Part shown: in pieces, positions 20,201 through 32,400 of the stretch | How the letters are laid out: the number at the start of each line of letters is the position of its first letter | How positions within the stretch are numbered: position 1 is the stretch's first letter | Source of the DNA: Axinella damicornis | Lineage: Eukaryota; Porifera; Demospongiae; Axinellida; Axinellidae | DNA length: 64,000 nucleotides | Direction of reading: 5' to 3' | Assembly: GCA_963931865.1 (NCBI GenBank) | Contig: OZ007509.1 | Coordinates: 881,978 to 945,977, forward strand | Notes under the pieces: generated by a model | What the model was told of the DNA's origin: nothing | Databases searched by the model: none | Seen by the model: the letters and a program-made list of their open reading frames with translations, nothing else | Translations under genes and position numbers: made by a program

Positions 20201-23200
20201 TGTACCAGTGCACCCAAAGTCGAGAGCAACCCAGTTGCTAAGGAAACGTTTGGGGAGTATGTTTCCAGCCTTCATGCGCACAACAACGCTGCTTTCTTTT
20301 CACAATACCAGGTAATAAACTTAAGCACCTCCACACACACACACAACAGTGAATTGTCCTCCGCTATAGACCTTGCCCTCTGGGGAGGAAGGCCATCAGG
20401 TGACCATAGGCAAAATCTCAGCAAACAGGCTCCTAAATCGATTCAGAAACATCACAGCTTGTGAGTCGATTAATATCTGATTTATTGTTTCTCTTTCATG
20501 ATAAACATAACGATTTCATTTTCTTTAGATGACAATCGTCGTGTTGTTCTGGAGCCCATCTCTGGAAGAGTGAACTGTGAACACAAATACATCAACGCCT
20601 CCTACATAGATGTAAGATCCTCCACACAATATACAATATGTATATCACTGGTTTATTACTACATCTGACACACAGGGCTATTCTGAACGCAGGAAGTACA
20701 TTGCCACCCAGGGTGAGCTAGTAATACTCTCAGTAGTATGCATTGAAGACTATTGACACAAACCTTTGCAGGTCCCCTCCCAAACACTGTCACTGACTTC
20801 TGGTGGCTGGTGTGGCAGGAGAGGATTCATGTACTTGCCATGGTAACTAGTGTTGTGGAAGGGGGACAGCAGAAGTGTGAGCAGTACTGGCCCAGTGAGG
20901 AGACCCAGCAGTACGGTCCATTCAAAGTCACCCTCACAGACCAGCAGGTGTTTGCAGACTACATGATCCGACAGCTGCTTGTTACTGTGAGTGTTGTGGC
21001 AACTTTATTATTGAGACATATATAGGCAGTGTGGTTACTTCTTGTCAGCAGTCCACTTGTGTAAGTTGCATACTAGCCATGCCTCAATTGTCTTCTATAC
21101 TCCCACAGTGTGACCAGGGTGGGAGGACTTCTCTGAAGGTGACCCAGTTCCACTTTACTTCCTGGCCAGACCACGGTGTCCCAGAGTATGCTGGGCCAAC
21201 CCTCAACTACCTCCGTCGGATGAAGGCCCAGGTGAAGCCCTCCAATGGATCCAAACTGGTTCACTGCAGGTCAGCAAAAAATGTCGATTAAAGGTGGGCT
21301 GGATAGGTATTGTGTATGTTGGGGGAGAATCAAAGAGATGAACATCTTGCAATTGGTGGTGTCTGATACCTACAGTGCTGGTGTTGGGAGGACTGGCACA
21401 CTGATTGCCATTGACACAGCTCTGGAGCAGGCTGCTCAGGAGGATGTGGTGGACATCCCAGCCACTGTCACCAAGATGAGGAGGCAGCGCATGAAGATGG
21501 TCCAATCACCAGTGAGAGTTGGAACTAATGCATAATATTATACGTATGACTTTACAGTTCACTTGGAATACAGCTATACTGCAGTCATCATTTATTATGA
21601 TTATTATCTACTGAGTAGAGGTTTACACACTAGTGACCCTCATGCATACCATTAACTTGTATACGAGAACTCTTCTGAGCATTATTCTCTCTCTGTGTGA
21701 TCCAGGAGCAGTATGCGTTCATTCATGATGCTGTTCTGGAGTCCCTCACCTGTGGGGACACTCAGATCCCAGCCTCGGGACTGGTCGGTGCCATTGAGAA
21801 GCTGAAGCAGATGGACAGTGAAACTGGGAGGACAGGATTTGAGACCCAGTTCCATGTACGTTGCAGTGGCAAAGTTACATGACGAGAGCCAATATGTGTG
21901 TCTAAGTTGTATCAAGTGGGTGATTTACCCAAGATTACAATATACCTACCAAGTCCAGTATACTGGAAGCTACTGACCTCTCAAGAGTGATAGCTACCAT
22001 AAACGGTAATGCATGAGAGCTTTGTAACAGTGTAAACGTTTTGTCAATCAGCAACGTCAGTTTGCACTGCAAAAGATGATTGTATACTTTTGTACTCATG
22101 TAAGAGGTGGCTTGGTCAGTAGGAGACTCCTAACAAGCCACACCGGGTGGTGCTTCGGGTGGTGCTTCGGGTGCTTTGTACCTGACCTGGACTTATGACT
22201 GTGTAAATGATTTCTCAATCTGCAACTGTACAGCAAGCCACAATGGGTGCTTCCTACTTCACCAGAACTTGTAACTGTCCAATTGTGTTACTGTGTATTA
22301 TGTCAACCTGTGCTCCAGTATCCACACAAGGATTAAAATGACTGCAGTGTTGCCATGGTGATGCTGATACCACATACTATAAGTGCCCCTTGTGGCATGT
22401 CCAGGAAGGATGGTGGTTATGCATTTCCACCAGCTTGTACATATGGCATAATGTAACATACTGCCACAGCTGCTGGCAAGCTGCATCCCCCACCATATAC
22501 CCTCCCCTTGATGGATGGTTGTCTCCTCTTTCTCCGTCTGACCAGAGATAGAGTTGGCCCGATTTGGGGGGGTAATGCAACCCCCTAACTTACGTCTATT
22601 GTACAGCAGTTTTGGATTTGTTCCGATCATCATTTTTAGTCTCCAGCACTAGACAAGTCACCTTGAACTTCAAAACTCAGGTTAGACGCGTGCACGTGTC
22701 ATGAATGTATTCACGTGATTGGTAGTGGGTGTGGCAACACAATTTTTCGGCCGCACTTCGCACGCCAGTCGCTGAACCCCCCTTTCTAAATTTATAAATC
22801 CGCCACTGGGAAGGGATCCTTATTTGGGTTGCAGCGTCATATGTGGTTTCCACTTAGTTAGAAAATGGACATCAACTGCCACACCGCATTTTGTTTGAGA
22901 TTATTGTGGCTTGAAAGGTCTGAGAGCTGGGCTCTCCCAAGCTCTATATATGGCATTGAAAGTAGCCAATTTACTTGTGATGGTATGGTGACTAATAGTG
23001 TACTTTGTAATACTTCTGATGGTGACAGGACTAGTAGTGTACTTTGTAATACTTCGGGCAGTTGTGTTGTTTTGACTACATTCCTATTTGATAAGTACAT
23101 TCCTAGTCACTAATAATGAGCTTCCACTTAAATTGGATTGGTGGAAATCTCAGGAATAGAGTTTCTTGGATCTACCATTGTATTAATACTCCTGCATTAC

Positions 23201-25456
23201 ACTACATGACTATTTATTCACAAACATTTGTCTGCATGTACCAACAGGTCCTCAGTCTGGTGACTCCTAAACCTACTGAGGTCATCAGAACCTCCGCCTT
23301 CCACTTCCCAGATGTAAACAGGAGCACAGACTTCCTGCCACGTGAGAAAAAATGTGACAACAAAATCTGTAGACGTTTTGAAAATCACCTTTGTTTGTTT
23401 TTGAACATGTAGCTGACGTCTGGAGGGTTGTACTGAAGGGAGAGACTAAAGACTACATCCACGCCAGCTTTGCACATGTGAGAGCTGATCTGCATTGAAT
23501 GGCTGTGAACAGTATACATGTATATCATTCAAGAGCTGACAGTTACATGATACACAATCATAGACAATGTCAGTTAATACTAGGCAGTCTGATCCATGTT
23601 TCTACCCTTGTTTATACATGCACTTACACAGGGCTACAAACAGTGCAAGGGGTTTATCATCACTCAGGCTCCAATGAAGTTCACATGCCAAGACTTCTGG
23701 AAGATGATCCATGAGAGAGAGTGTGGGGTGGTCGTGATGCTGTCAGACCTTGTGGAGAATGGAAGGGTAGGATACAGCCCTACTGACTAAACTATAATGG
23801 TTATTCCACTTGAATATCCAACAAACTATTTCTATGCAATCTCGGGTGCAAATCTTATGACAGTATAAGCTGAAGGAGTTAGGACTATACCTCTGCCACT
23901 ACCTGTGGAACCCTTGTCAGCGTGCTCCACAAGAGAGCTCATGACTTATTAGTTGCTACTGCTATGATATTGGTGCTGTACAATTTGAGGCCATCTTCCC
24001 TACAGGAGGTGTGTCACCAGTACTGGCCCACTGGCGACACCAAGGGGGTGCAGAAGTTAAGGGGGGGAGTTCAGTGTCTCTGTCCTCCAAGCCACTCAGC
24101 AGGACGGCTTCATACAGCGCATGCTCAGTGTCACCAACCCCAAGGTAAGGGATGGGCAGATTTGTCTGCAGCTGCACTACTAATCACTCGTGGCTTTGAG
24201 TATAGTCATTGTCTCACTGGAAGTCAAGTTGGTTAATTCACATGACATAATAATATTGGAAGGGTTATATTTGGGATTGTGTAGTGTAATGTGCACTATG
24301 CGTATCTACTAGACTTTGCCCACATGCAAACTATACTGTAAGTGATCTGTGCGGGCAAGAACAAGCCAAGTCTAAGACTGTGAATAGCTGCAGCGCACTT
24401 ACACTCCAGAACGTAGGCTCTGCTCACTTACTAAACTTACCTCCCTCCCACCTTCTTGCAGTCTGGTCAGGTGCACAAGGTGACCCAGTTCCAGATGTCG
24501 TGCTGGACCCCTGAGGGTCTGTGCACCTCCCCCCGTGCCATCATTGACATCATTGAGCAGGTGTTGGTGATACAGAGGAGGACCGGAAACAGACCCATTG
24601 TGGTCCACGGCAGGTGAGTTAACTTGCCAAATTTTTCTTTTCTCTCCATTTGTGTCTGTGGATGTATAGATAAGATTCAGCTGCTTTTGTATGTGTACAA
24701 GCAAGCATGTGCTAATTGTATACTACAAAAAGCTTTGTTTGCTCAGCTCGCAGCTCCCTAATGCCTATAGCTACATACTACGTGAGCACTAGCCGGCACT
24801 GGGCACAGCAGCGCTGCAGAGGTCTGACATCATGATAGAAGCTGACTTCTGCTTAGGGCATGTGCCGAATTAATCAGCTACGCCAAGAAGCATGTTAACC
24901 TTTGTGCCATTAATCTCTCCCAAGGCCTCCATACAGCGAACACAGCAACACAGCCGTCTGCTTCTGTGAATTAATTAAAGCTACCACAGCCAATCTCTGT
25001 TTATGGTTGTGGCCCTTTCACTAAAATATCGGGGCCGAATGACTTAATTCCATTGACCTCCCGTTACACACAGACGCATACACACACACACATAATAATT
25101 TGGTATAATGATACCAGTAGACACATGTGCACACACACATGCACACACACATGCACACACACACACACACACACACAGTGACACGGTGAGTCGGTGTGGG
25201 GTGTTTTGTTCTCTGATCAATGCCACTGAATGCTGCAAGACGGAGGGCATTGTGGATGTGTTCCAAGTGGTGAAGGCACTCCGCATCCAGAAACCAGGCA
25301 GTGTGCTCTCTGTGGTGAGCTTGAGCATTGAGATGTGCAGACCAACTGGAATGTGACCCTGGTCTCTGTCTTTCCCTGCAGGAGCAATATCGTTTCATAT
25401 TTGATCTCATGCTATTGTTTCTTGATTCATCCAGCATTTACTCCAATTTTAAGTAA
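17223..25456 (+). CDS. receptor C: RPTP with intact D1 and frameshifted D2
   Basis: Exons: 17223-17328, 17683-17967, 18050-18340, 18418-18702, 18767-18992, 19135-19256, 19914-20311, 20370-20460, 20529-20611, 20676-20712, 20772-20986, 21109-21269, 21376-21511, 21706-21855, 23248-23341, 23413-23477, 23632-23766, 24006-24144, 24462-24613, 25179-25314, 25382-25456. Domains follow receptor B: signal peptide, three FN3 (FN3-3 has a four-residue deletion after FNTT), stalk with DPG repeats, TM, disulfide-less Ig, D1 with WPDHG and [10 protein letters not shown] (Cys766). Exon 18 is 139 nt rather than 135: AAGTTAAGGGGGGGAG replaces AAGTTTGGGGAG, a +4 shift. Translation then ends at TGA 24512-24514, giving 1023 residues with D2 cut before the P-loop. 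Exons 20-21 keep good splice sites, so the lesion is recent. Active D1 signalling could remain. Confidence 0.85.
19591..19797 (+). repeat. 40-bp minisatellite, 5 copies, intron before the Ig exon of C
   Basis: Units begin GTTTCATACGCAGCAATGCT and repeat at 19591, 19634, 19674, 19714 and 19754. A and B-type introns have zero or one unit; receptor E has a longer array at 40374-41134. The unit length is not a codon multiple, so the ORFs it creates are spurious. Confidence 0.9.
21856..23247. other. long D1-D2 intron of receptor C
   Basis: A 1.4-kb intron of the A/C/D type. It includes the GGTGGCTTGGTCAGTAG segment and a short G run near 22565. Receptors B, E and F carry an unrelated shorter intron here, with repeated GATGGCTATTAGCTATT. 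No exon is seen. Confidence 0.6.
25129..25178 (+). repeat. CA microsatellite at the 3' splice site of C exon 20
   Basis: (CA)n interrupted by ATG triplets, running into the acceptor AG before the exon carrying TVSRCG. Confidence 0.85.
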
Positions 25457-26629
25457 CTTGTTAGCAACCGTTGTTCATACCTTTGTAAACCGGTCATTTG
25501 ACTGCATAGCGAAAAACCAGTCTTCATAACATGTTAAGACCCCATTATGATTGCCAGAGTTCACCTCACATGGTGTATGAATGAGTGACAAATTCAAATA
25601 TCGAATTGAAGTAAAGTTCCTATGTGAGGCGTAGGCTTCCTGATTTAGGCTCAGCTACAGGACTGCAGAAAAGAAATACAAAAGAAAGGCAATCAGACAA
25701 AAGGGCAGACAAATGTGATGTGTAGTTCGAAGTTGGAAGTTGTATGCTGACTGGACGTTTACACAGAAGGTGAGCTGGTGGGTAGCTACTACCTTGTGTC
25801 ACTTAACTTGGCAGCACTACACGGGAGACTGAAACCATTCCATGAGTTGTACTGCACAAGGCTGGCAGAGTTGATTCAATGCACTTCAGCCATAGCTACT
25901 CCAGCAGCACACATGCACCTGCAGAGCTGACACCATACTTATACCAACCCACTCCAAACCAACCCACTCCACAGGCTGACCATACTAGAGGTAGCTAAAA
26001 CTACGTACTGATCAAAGTAGAGCGATCTTCAGCCCCATGCAGGAGTTACGTATTTCCATCTATGCGTTCTTATTACACCTTCTATTGCCAGGTAGATTAT
26101 ATATGCACTCAATGTAGAGATCAATGTGAATGGCATTACTGTAGCTACAAGCACACACACACACACACACTAATTTGAGCATATAGCAGCAATGTTACTT
26201 ACATGTTTAAGCAGGTATAAATTAGTCAGGAATGTCTGTTGCATGGCTCTTACTGAACAGTTATAATTCTAGCTGCAGAAGTGATGCTGGAAGCTTCTGC
26301 TGTGTGCTCGTAGGGATAAACTCTGTTACATCTCCACACCCCATCTCATGCCCAATCTCCAAGTCTATAAGAAATTTGCAATTGTCTCCGTAGGCCTAGG
26401 TGGCCCATGTCTTCACCCTCCACTACATGCTCTCCTACTCACGGTGCTTCAACTCCACCTTCTCATTCAGCATTCAAAGGATAATAATTCCATGGCATGG
26501 GCTCCTCATAGGGGATGCTGCTTGTTTCAAAATTGGCACATGTATATATTAAAACAACAACATGGATTTACTTTTAGCAGAAACTCATTATCATAGTGTA
26601 CATATGCGACAAAATAAACCAATCTTGAA
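25457..26629. other. C-D intergenic spacer
   Basis: Duplicate of the A-B spacer, including a short CA run at about 26153-26170. No additional gene is visible. Confidence 0.5.
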
Positions 26630-26828
26630 ATAAACAGTGTCCAATACTCTTCAACCCTATCTAACCATACCACACTCTACTAATAGCTTTGAGAGTGCAT
26701 AATAACCGTGCAGTTGGTGGATGCAACGTTGCTGCCAGTAATCCACATGTTGTAGTAGCTGAGGATTGTGATCGACTGAAGTGCTCCAGAACACAAAAGT
26801 CCTAGTACAGTGCAGAGTGCAGTAAACA
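26630..26828 (+). promoter_or_regulatory. conserved 5' flank of receptor D, candidate promoter
   Basis: The same conserved block as in B and C lies directly before the start codon (CCTAGTACAGTGCAGAGTGC). Promoter function is inferred. Confidence 0.4.
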
Positions 26829-28397
26829 ATGCAGTCACTGCACGTACAGTGCTGTACACCACTGGGCCTCACTGCCATAGTACTCTGCAGCTACTGGATG
26901 GTACTAGCTGGAGGACAGACTTGCTCTCTCTCAGGTAACGTCATGTGTTTCCTGTAATGGCAACCACCTCTATATATCAGCACAACCTCAAAACATGCAT
27001 ACTGTTGTGGGTCATATTTATTCCATGCAGCTGTTCAATTTCATATTTTCATGATTCACGTTTCTGGACCTCACTCTCCTTGCTTTTTCATACGAGCACG
27101 AAAGTGTTTCCACTATTCAATTTTTATGACAACTAGCTTCATGCATTCACCATCATGGGTGTGTATAGTGTCTTAATTTGCACTTCATACTATTAGCTAC
27201 TGTGAGTGTACATGGCCAGAAATTCGCGGACACGGAGTCGGGTTTTCCGTACACGGTTCCGTATACTCAACTCCGCACACTGACGGTGAATGTATGGACG
27301 GCTATGGGAAGACGGAACTTGCAGCTCATCTGCGACTGCTAGCAGCGTTGTTTCACCGATGTAACCCCCCAGAAAGATGGCCAAGAGCGTCTACTCTCTA
27401 CCAATGTAAATACTCTGCTGTGACCTTCGCGTCAGAATTTGCAAAATGCTGTTTCTATTGCAACACTTACATGTAATACTTAACAATACTAACGAAAATA
27501 TTTTTGACACATTTTGTAAATTTAGAGACTTCCTGCTCGCGTATTTTGTAATATTTTTGAGTTGTAACCCCCTAGAACGAAAATTTGTGTTCTAAAGTGT
27601 ATATTTTTGTGTCCTGTCCACAGTTGCTAGCGGTACAGAATTTGCAAAATCATAGCAAAGTACCTACATCTTTGTAACATTTTAACGGCTAAGTTCTAAA
27701 TTACATTCCGTCTACATTCTGAGAAGCCACGTGCGGTTTGGCTGTTTACACGGATGCAGGATGTAATCTTTGAGCCCGGGTACGTGTAACTATATACCAA
27801 GTCTAAGCCCTGTAAGCTAGCTAGTCCATTCCTGCCACTGCATGGTCTTGCATCTCATCATGCCAAATGTACTGTGGCTAGCCAGAGTCGGTATTTCCTC
27901 CACTATCATTAATTTTGAGAATGAGAATCATGCATGAATCCAATGTTCACTGCTGAAAGTACTAAGTGTGTATCTGTGTGTGGAATTATGCAATCCAAAA
28001 CATGCACTGCATTTCAAGACCAAGTACATCATCGTCGCTTTTAGGCGGGCATTCCATGTTCTGGAGATCTGATGAAGATGAGGAACCTTCACTTCTTGTA
28101 TTCATTTGCTCTGAGTTCGACATTTCAGTTTACGCCTTGCTTTCTGCTTCTTCCTTTTGATGAAGGACTGTGTTTTCCCATGACTATATAATGGAAGATT
28201 GGAAACAAAAGTGTCATATACACTTTCTACCCAGCTGAAATTAGATACCAGGAGTGAAAGCATCTTTGACACACAATCGCATTGTGTGACATCACATACT
28301 GTCGAAGCATGAGTGGTGGCCAACGGAAGCCAATAAATTGTCCAGTTAAAGGCCAAGGATATTATAGGAATGGGAAGGGACTATAAATGTACATGTA

Positions 28398-29035
28398 CAC
28401 ACCACACCTGCAAGACTCGCACAGCAAGTCGCCGGCCGGATGGGTGACATGGTACAACACACACCACACCTGCAAGACTCGCACAGCAAGTCGCCGGATA
28501 GGTGACATGGTACAACACACACCACACCTGCAAGACTCGCACAGCAAGTCGGCGGATAGGTGACATGGCACAACACACACCACACCTGCAAGACTCGCAC
28601 AGCAAGTCGGCGGATAGGTGACATGGCACAACACACACCACACCTGCAAGACTCGCACAGCAAGTCGGCGGATAGGTAACATGGCACAACACACACCACA
28701 CCTGCAAGACTCGCACAGCAAGTCGCCGGATAGGTGACATGGCACAACACACACCACACCTGCAAGACTCGCACAGCAAGTCGCCGGATAGGTGACATGG
28801 CACAACACACACCACACCTGCAAGACTCGCACAGCAAGTCGCCGGATAGGTGACATGGCACAACACACACCACACCTGCAAGACTCGCACAGCAAGTCGC
28901 CGGATAGGTGACATGGCACAACACACACCACACCTGCAAGACTCGCACAGCAAGTCGCCGGATAGGTGACATGGCACAACACACACCACACCTGCAAGAC
29001 TCGCACAGCAAGTCGCCGGATAGGTGACATGGCAC
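28398..29035. repeat. 58-bp minisatellite, 11 copies
   Basis: The word CAAGACTCGCACAGCAAGTC recurs at 28411, 28473 and then every 58 bp to 28995. Units differ by GTCGCC/GTCGGC and GGTGACATGG/GGTAACATGG variants. The array leaves minus-strand frames of up to 350 codons open because the unit lacks stops, not because of coding. Confidence 0.95.
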
Positions 29036-29045
29036 ATCCACAGGT

Positions 29046-29440
29046 CAGACTGACAGCATGCACACCACAAAGCCCGACACAGATCAGACTGACAGCGTGC
29101 ACACCACAAAGCCCGACACAGATCAGACTGACAGTGTGCACACCACAAAGCCCGACACAGATCAGACTGACAGTGTGCACACCACAAAGCCCGACACAGA
29201 TCAGACTGACAGTGTGCACACCACAAAGCCCGACACAGATCAGACTGACAGTGTGCACACCACAAAGCCCGACACAGATCAGACTGACAGTGTGCACACC
29301 ACAAAGCCCGACACAGATCAGACTGACAGTGTGCACACCACAAAGCCCGACACAGATCAGACTGACAGTGTGCACACCACAAAGCCCGACACAGATCAGA
29401 CTGACAGTGTGCACACCACAAAGACCGACACAGATCAGAC
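29046..29440. repeat. 39-bp minisatellite, 10 copies
   Basis: The word CAGACTGACAGTGTGCACAC repeats every 39 bp from 29046, directly abutting the 58-bp array. Thirty-nine is a codon multiple, so a 13-residue peptide repeat (PDTDQTDSVHTTK) stays open on the plus strand, without a credible start, splice context or downstream domain. Confidence 0.95.
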
Positions 29441-32400
29441 TATTATAATACAGTGTACACAGCCCAACACAAAATATAAGACTAACAAATTATAATCAAA
29501 CACACAGCTACTCACCGTAACTCAGCCCGTATGCATCCCTGTCATTGCTGGCAGTGCTTGCTTCTTGATCTCTGTAATAGCCTTCGCGCTCAAATGCATC
29601 CACGTGCAGTTACCTTTCTTTTGATGCGGTACCTCTGTTGATACAATATGCACCAGGTGGCTTTCCTAAGGAATGTGATTAGTTCACGGTTTACATAGTG
29701 ACCGATGTGGTTTCCGTGTATGGTTTGGATACTCTTCATAACCGGATGTCCTCAGCTGCTATACTGATTTCTGGCCATGAAGGATGAGGACGTTGCAGAC
29801 CCAACAGCTATCAGATTCTGATTTTATACTGCAACCATATTCACCATCATCCTTGCAGCTGCTGACTATTCACTGCGTACCGTTACTGTGAATGCTGAGA
29901 GGGAGGATGGCCCAACTCCTGGTGCTACAGTGACCTGGAACACAACAGTACCACATGAGTGTGTGGCATCTGTCACAGTGGAGTTCAGAACTAGTAGCAG
30001 TGGGAGTGTAGTGATATCCTACACAACTACCAGTACATCAGAGACTGAGGTCATTCAGACTGGTCTCCAGTGTGGTACAACCTACTACATCAGAGTGGAG
30101 GTTACTGGAGTAGCCTCACTTGGTGCACTGAGCAGCAACCAAGTACAAGTACTTATTGTTGGAGGTAAAGTCATGTACTGTACAATTGTGTATGTTACAG
30201 CAACTTTATTGGATTGTGTTGTGACATTTCGATATACCAGCCCCAGTCATAGTGAGAGCTGAAGCCACTGCAGACAACGCAAGTATCAGAGTGTTGTGGG
30301 AGTGGTCAGGTCAGGGTCTGCTCATGTGTCTTGACAGTGTTAGAGTTGACTACCAACCTGAGGGAGGCTCTCTGATGATGTACACAGTGGACAGTGCAAC
30401 AGCAACCAGTGCCACCTTGTCCAACCTCCAGTGCAACACACAGTACACCATCAGTGTTTATGCCAGTGGTGGTAAGACTGGTATAAGGAGTCTCACCCCA
30501 GTGGTGTCTCTACCAGCAAGAGGTATTGTAGCAGCTGATAGACACTTACTTTTGCCACATAGTATGCACATTACTCTGTATCCCTCCAGCCCCTCCCACT
30601 CCCACTGAGGTCACAGCTGAGACCACAAATGCCTCAAGTGTCAGGGTAGCATGGCAGTGGACTAGTTCAGGTCCAGCTCCCAGCTGCTTCAACACCACCC
30701 GTGTGACCTACCATCCTGAGGGAGGTGGTGAGTCCTCCCTGCAGCTCAGGGACCCAGCAGCAAATGAGACCATCCTCACTGGTCTCCAGTGCGACACACG
30801 CTACACCATCACTGTGGTGGCCACTGCTGGAGAGCACAGGAGAGAGAGTGCAGCAATGACAGTGCTACTTCCACTCGTGCAACAAGGTATATATATGGTC
30901 TGCGTGTGTGAACACACAGCATTATTGATCCCTATACCTGCTCAAAACCCTATCACTGCAGGTCCACATAATCTTTCAGCAACTGTGCTATTTCCTACTT
31001 CAATGTATTCATTCACTGGTCCTGGACCAACACTACCCCCAGACCCTGGAACCAGGCCATGGCCATCTGCTGACCCTGGTCTGCTGGCAGGAGTTGCTGT
31101 GTTAGTGGTGCTTGCAGCAGCCTGCGTCTTGATAGTACTCCTTGTCGTGCGGAGGTAAGACCTTAATCTGCACCTTTGGGAACATGAAGTTGCTGCCGTG
31201 CAATGCACATGTCCCTGTTTCCTTAAGTGTAGGTTTTGCCTTTCAGAGGAAGTAGTCCATCTATTTGGTGTACTGCCATGTACGGCTTTCCTATAGGCAA
31301 GGTAGAAAGGGCATGAAGGTCACTGCAGTGGAATTGGCTGACATAACAGATACTGACAGCAAAGAGGAACAGGATACAGCTACGGCTGTTGACAACACCA
31401 GCAATGAGAGAGTTCCTGGTAAGTTGAATGTATATTATGGCATTAATTGAGTATGGTGAGTTACATTCATGAGCATGAGAGGCTAAACATACCCCAAGTG
31501 AAGTGGAAGAGCTATGGCTCCAATGTATGCACATTATAGGCAGAGATACACCATACACTTGCGCAAACCATGCAAAGTCAGAACTCCAGTGGCAAGGAAT
31601 GGAGACCTTTTCTGACACATTTAGCTCCATGGCACCATCCGAGGACTCACAAACTCTCCTGGGTTGATCTGGGCTTTAGGTGCATGGATACACAAGTTAA
31701 GAAATTGTACCCCAAGCGTAATCTCATCACTCATTAAATTGCTATTCTCATTTGTTATGTTTCATACGCAGCAATGCTGCCCTACAGACAATGGTATTGT
31801 TTGTAATGTTCATGAGCAGTGTTGAGATAGCTAAATGACCAACACCAAGATCCTACCCACCAACCATGAGCTGGGTTGAGATAACTACATTACCAACACA
31901 CCCACACAGCCTCCCCACCGACCATCGTGGATTACCAGCAGAAGGTGCTGTCTTTGGAGGGGGAGCAGGTCACCCTGACAGTGAAGGTTGCTGGCAGCCC
32001 CACCCCCACTATCACATGGCTCTTCAATGGGAAGAAGGTGAAGGATGACTACTCCACTGAGGTGGGGAAGGATGGATCACTGACACTCACGTGTGTGGAG
32101 CTGAAGCACGCTGGCACCTACACCTTCAGTGTCAGCAACAGTGTGGGCAGTGTGGAGGGGTGCACCAAACTGGTCGTCCACACTGAGGATGAGGACTGTA
32201 CCAGTGCACCCAAAGTCGAGAGCAACCCAGTTGCTAAGGAAACGTTTGGAGAGTATGTTTCCAGCCTTCATGCACACAACAACGGCAGCTTTATTGTGCA
32301 ATACCAGGTAGCTAATAAGTTAAGTAGCTCCACATTATGTGTATTTAACACAATACAGTGGACTATCCTCCACTATAGACCTTGCCCTCTGGGGAAGAAG

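Larger units (their letters stand above)
27211..29779. mobile_element. 2.57-kb terminal-inverted-repeat element in intron 1 of D
   Basis: Begins CATGGCCAGAAAT and ends with its inverse ATTTCTGGCCATG. Outside these ends the intron resembles intron 1 of the other receptors, which lack the insertion. It contains two minisatellites (58-bp and 39-bp units) and a small minus-strand ORF near 27990-28125, but no recognisable transposase. Target-site duplication is not clear, so the superfamily is unassigned. Confidence 0.55.

Noticed and set aside
28346..29421. Minus-strand ORFs of 231-350 codons (Cys/Leu-rich repeats)
   Set aside because: They run through the 58-bp and 39-bp tandem arrays in several frames at once. 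The periodic sequence simply lacks stops. No start context, splice sites or neighbouring domains support a gene.
28398..29440. CRISPR-like array
   Set aside because: Units abut without unique spacers, and the surrounding DNA is spliced metazoan sequence.
28966..29495. Plus-strand ORFs encoding 13-residue repeats (PDTDQTDSVHTTK)
   Set aside because: The 39-bp unit is a codon multiple, so frames stay open by arithmetic. Two overlapping frames are equally open and neither has flanking coding sequence.
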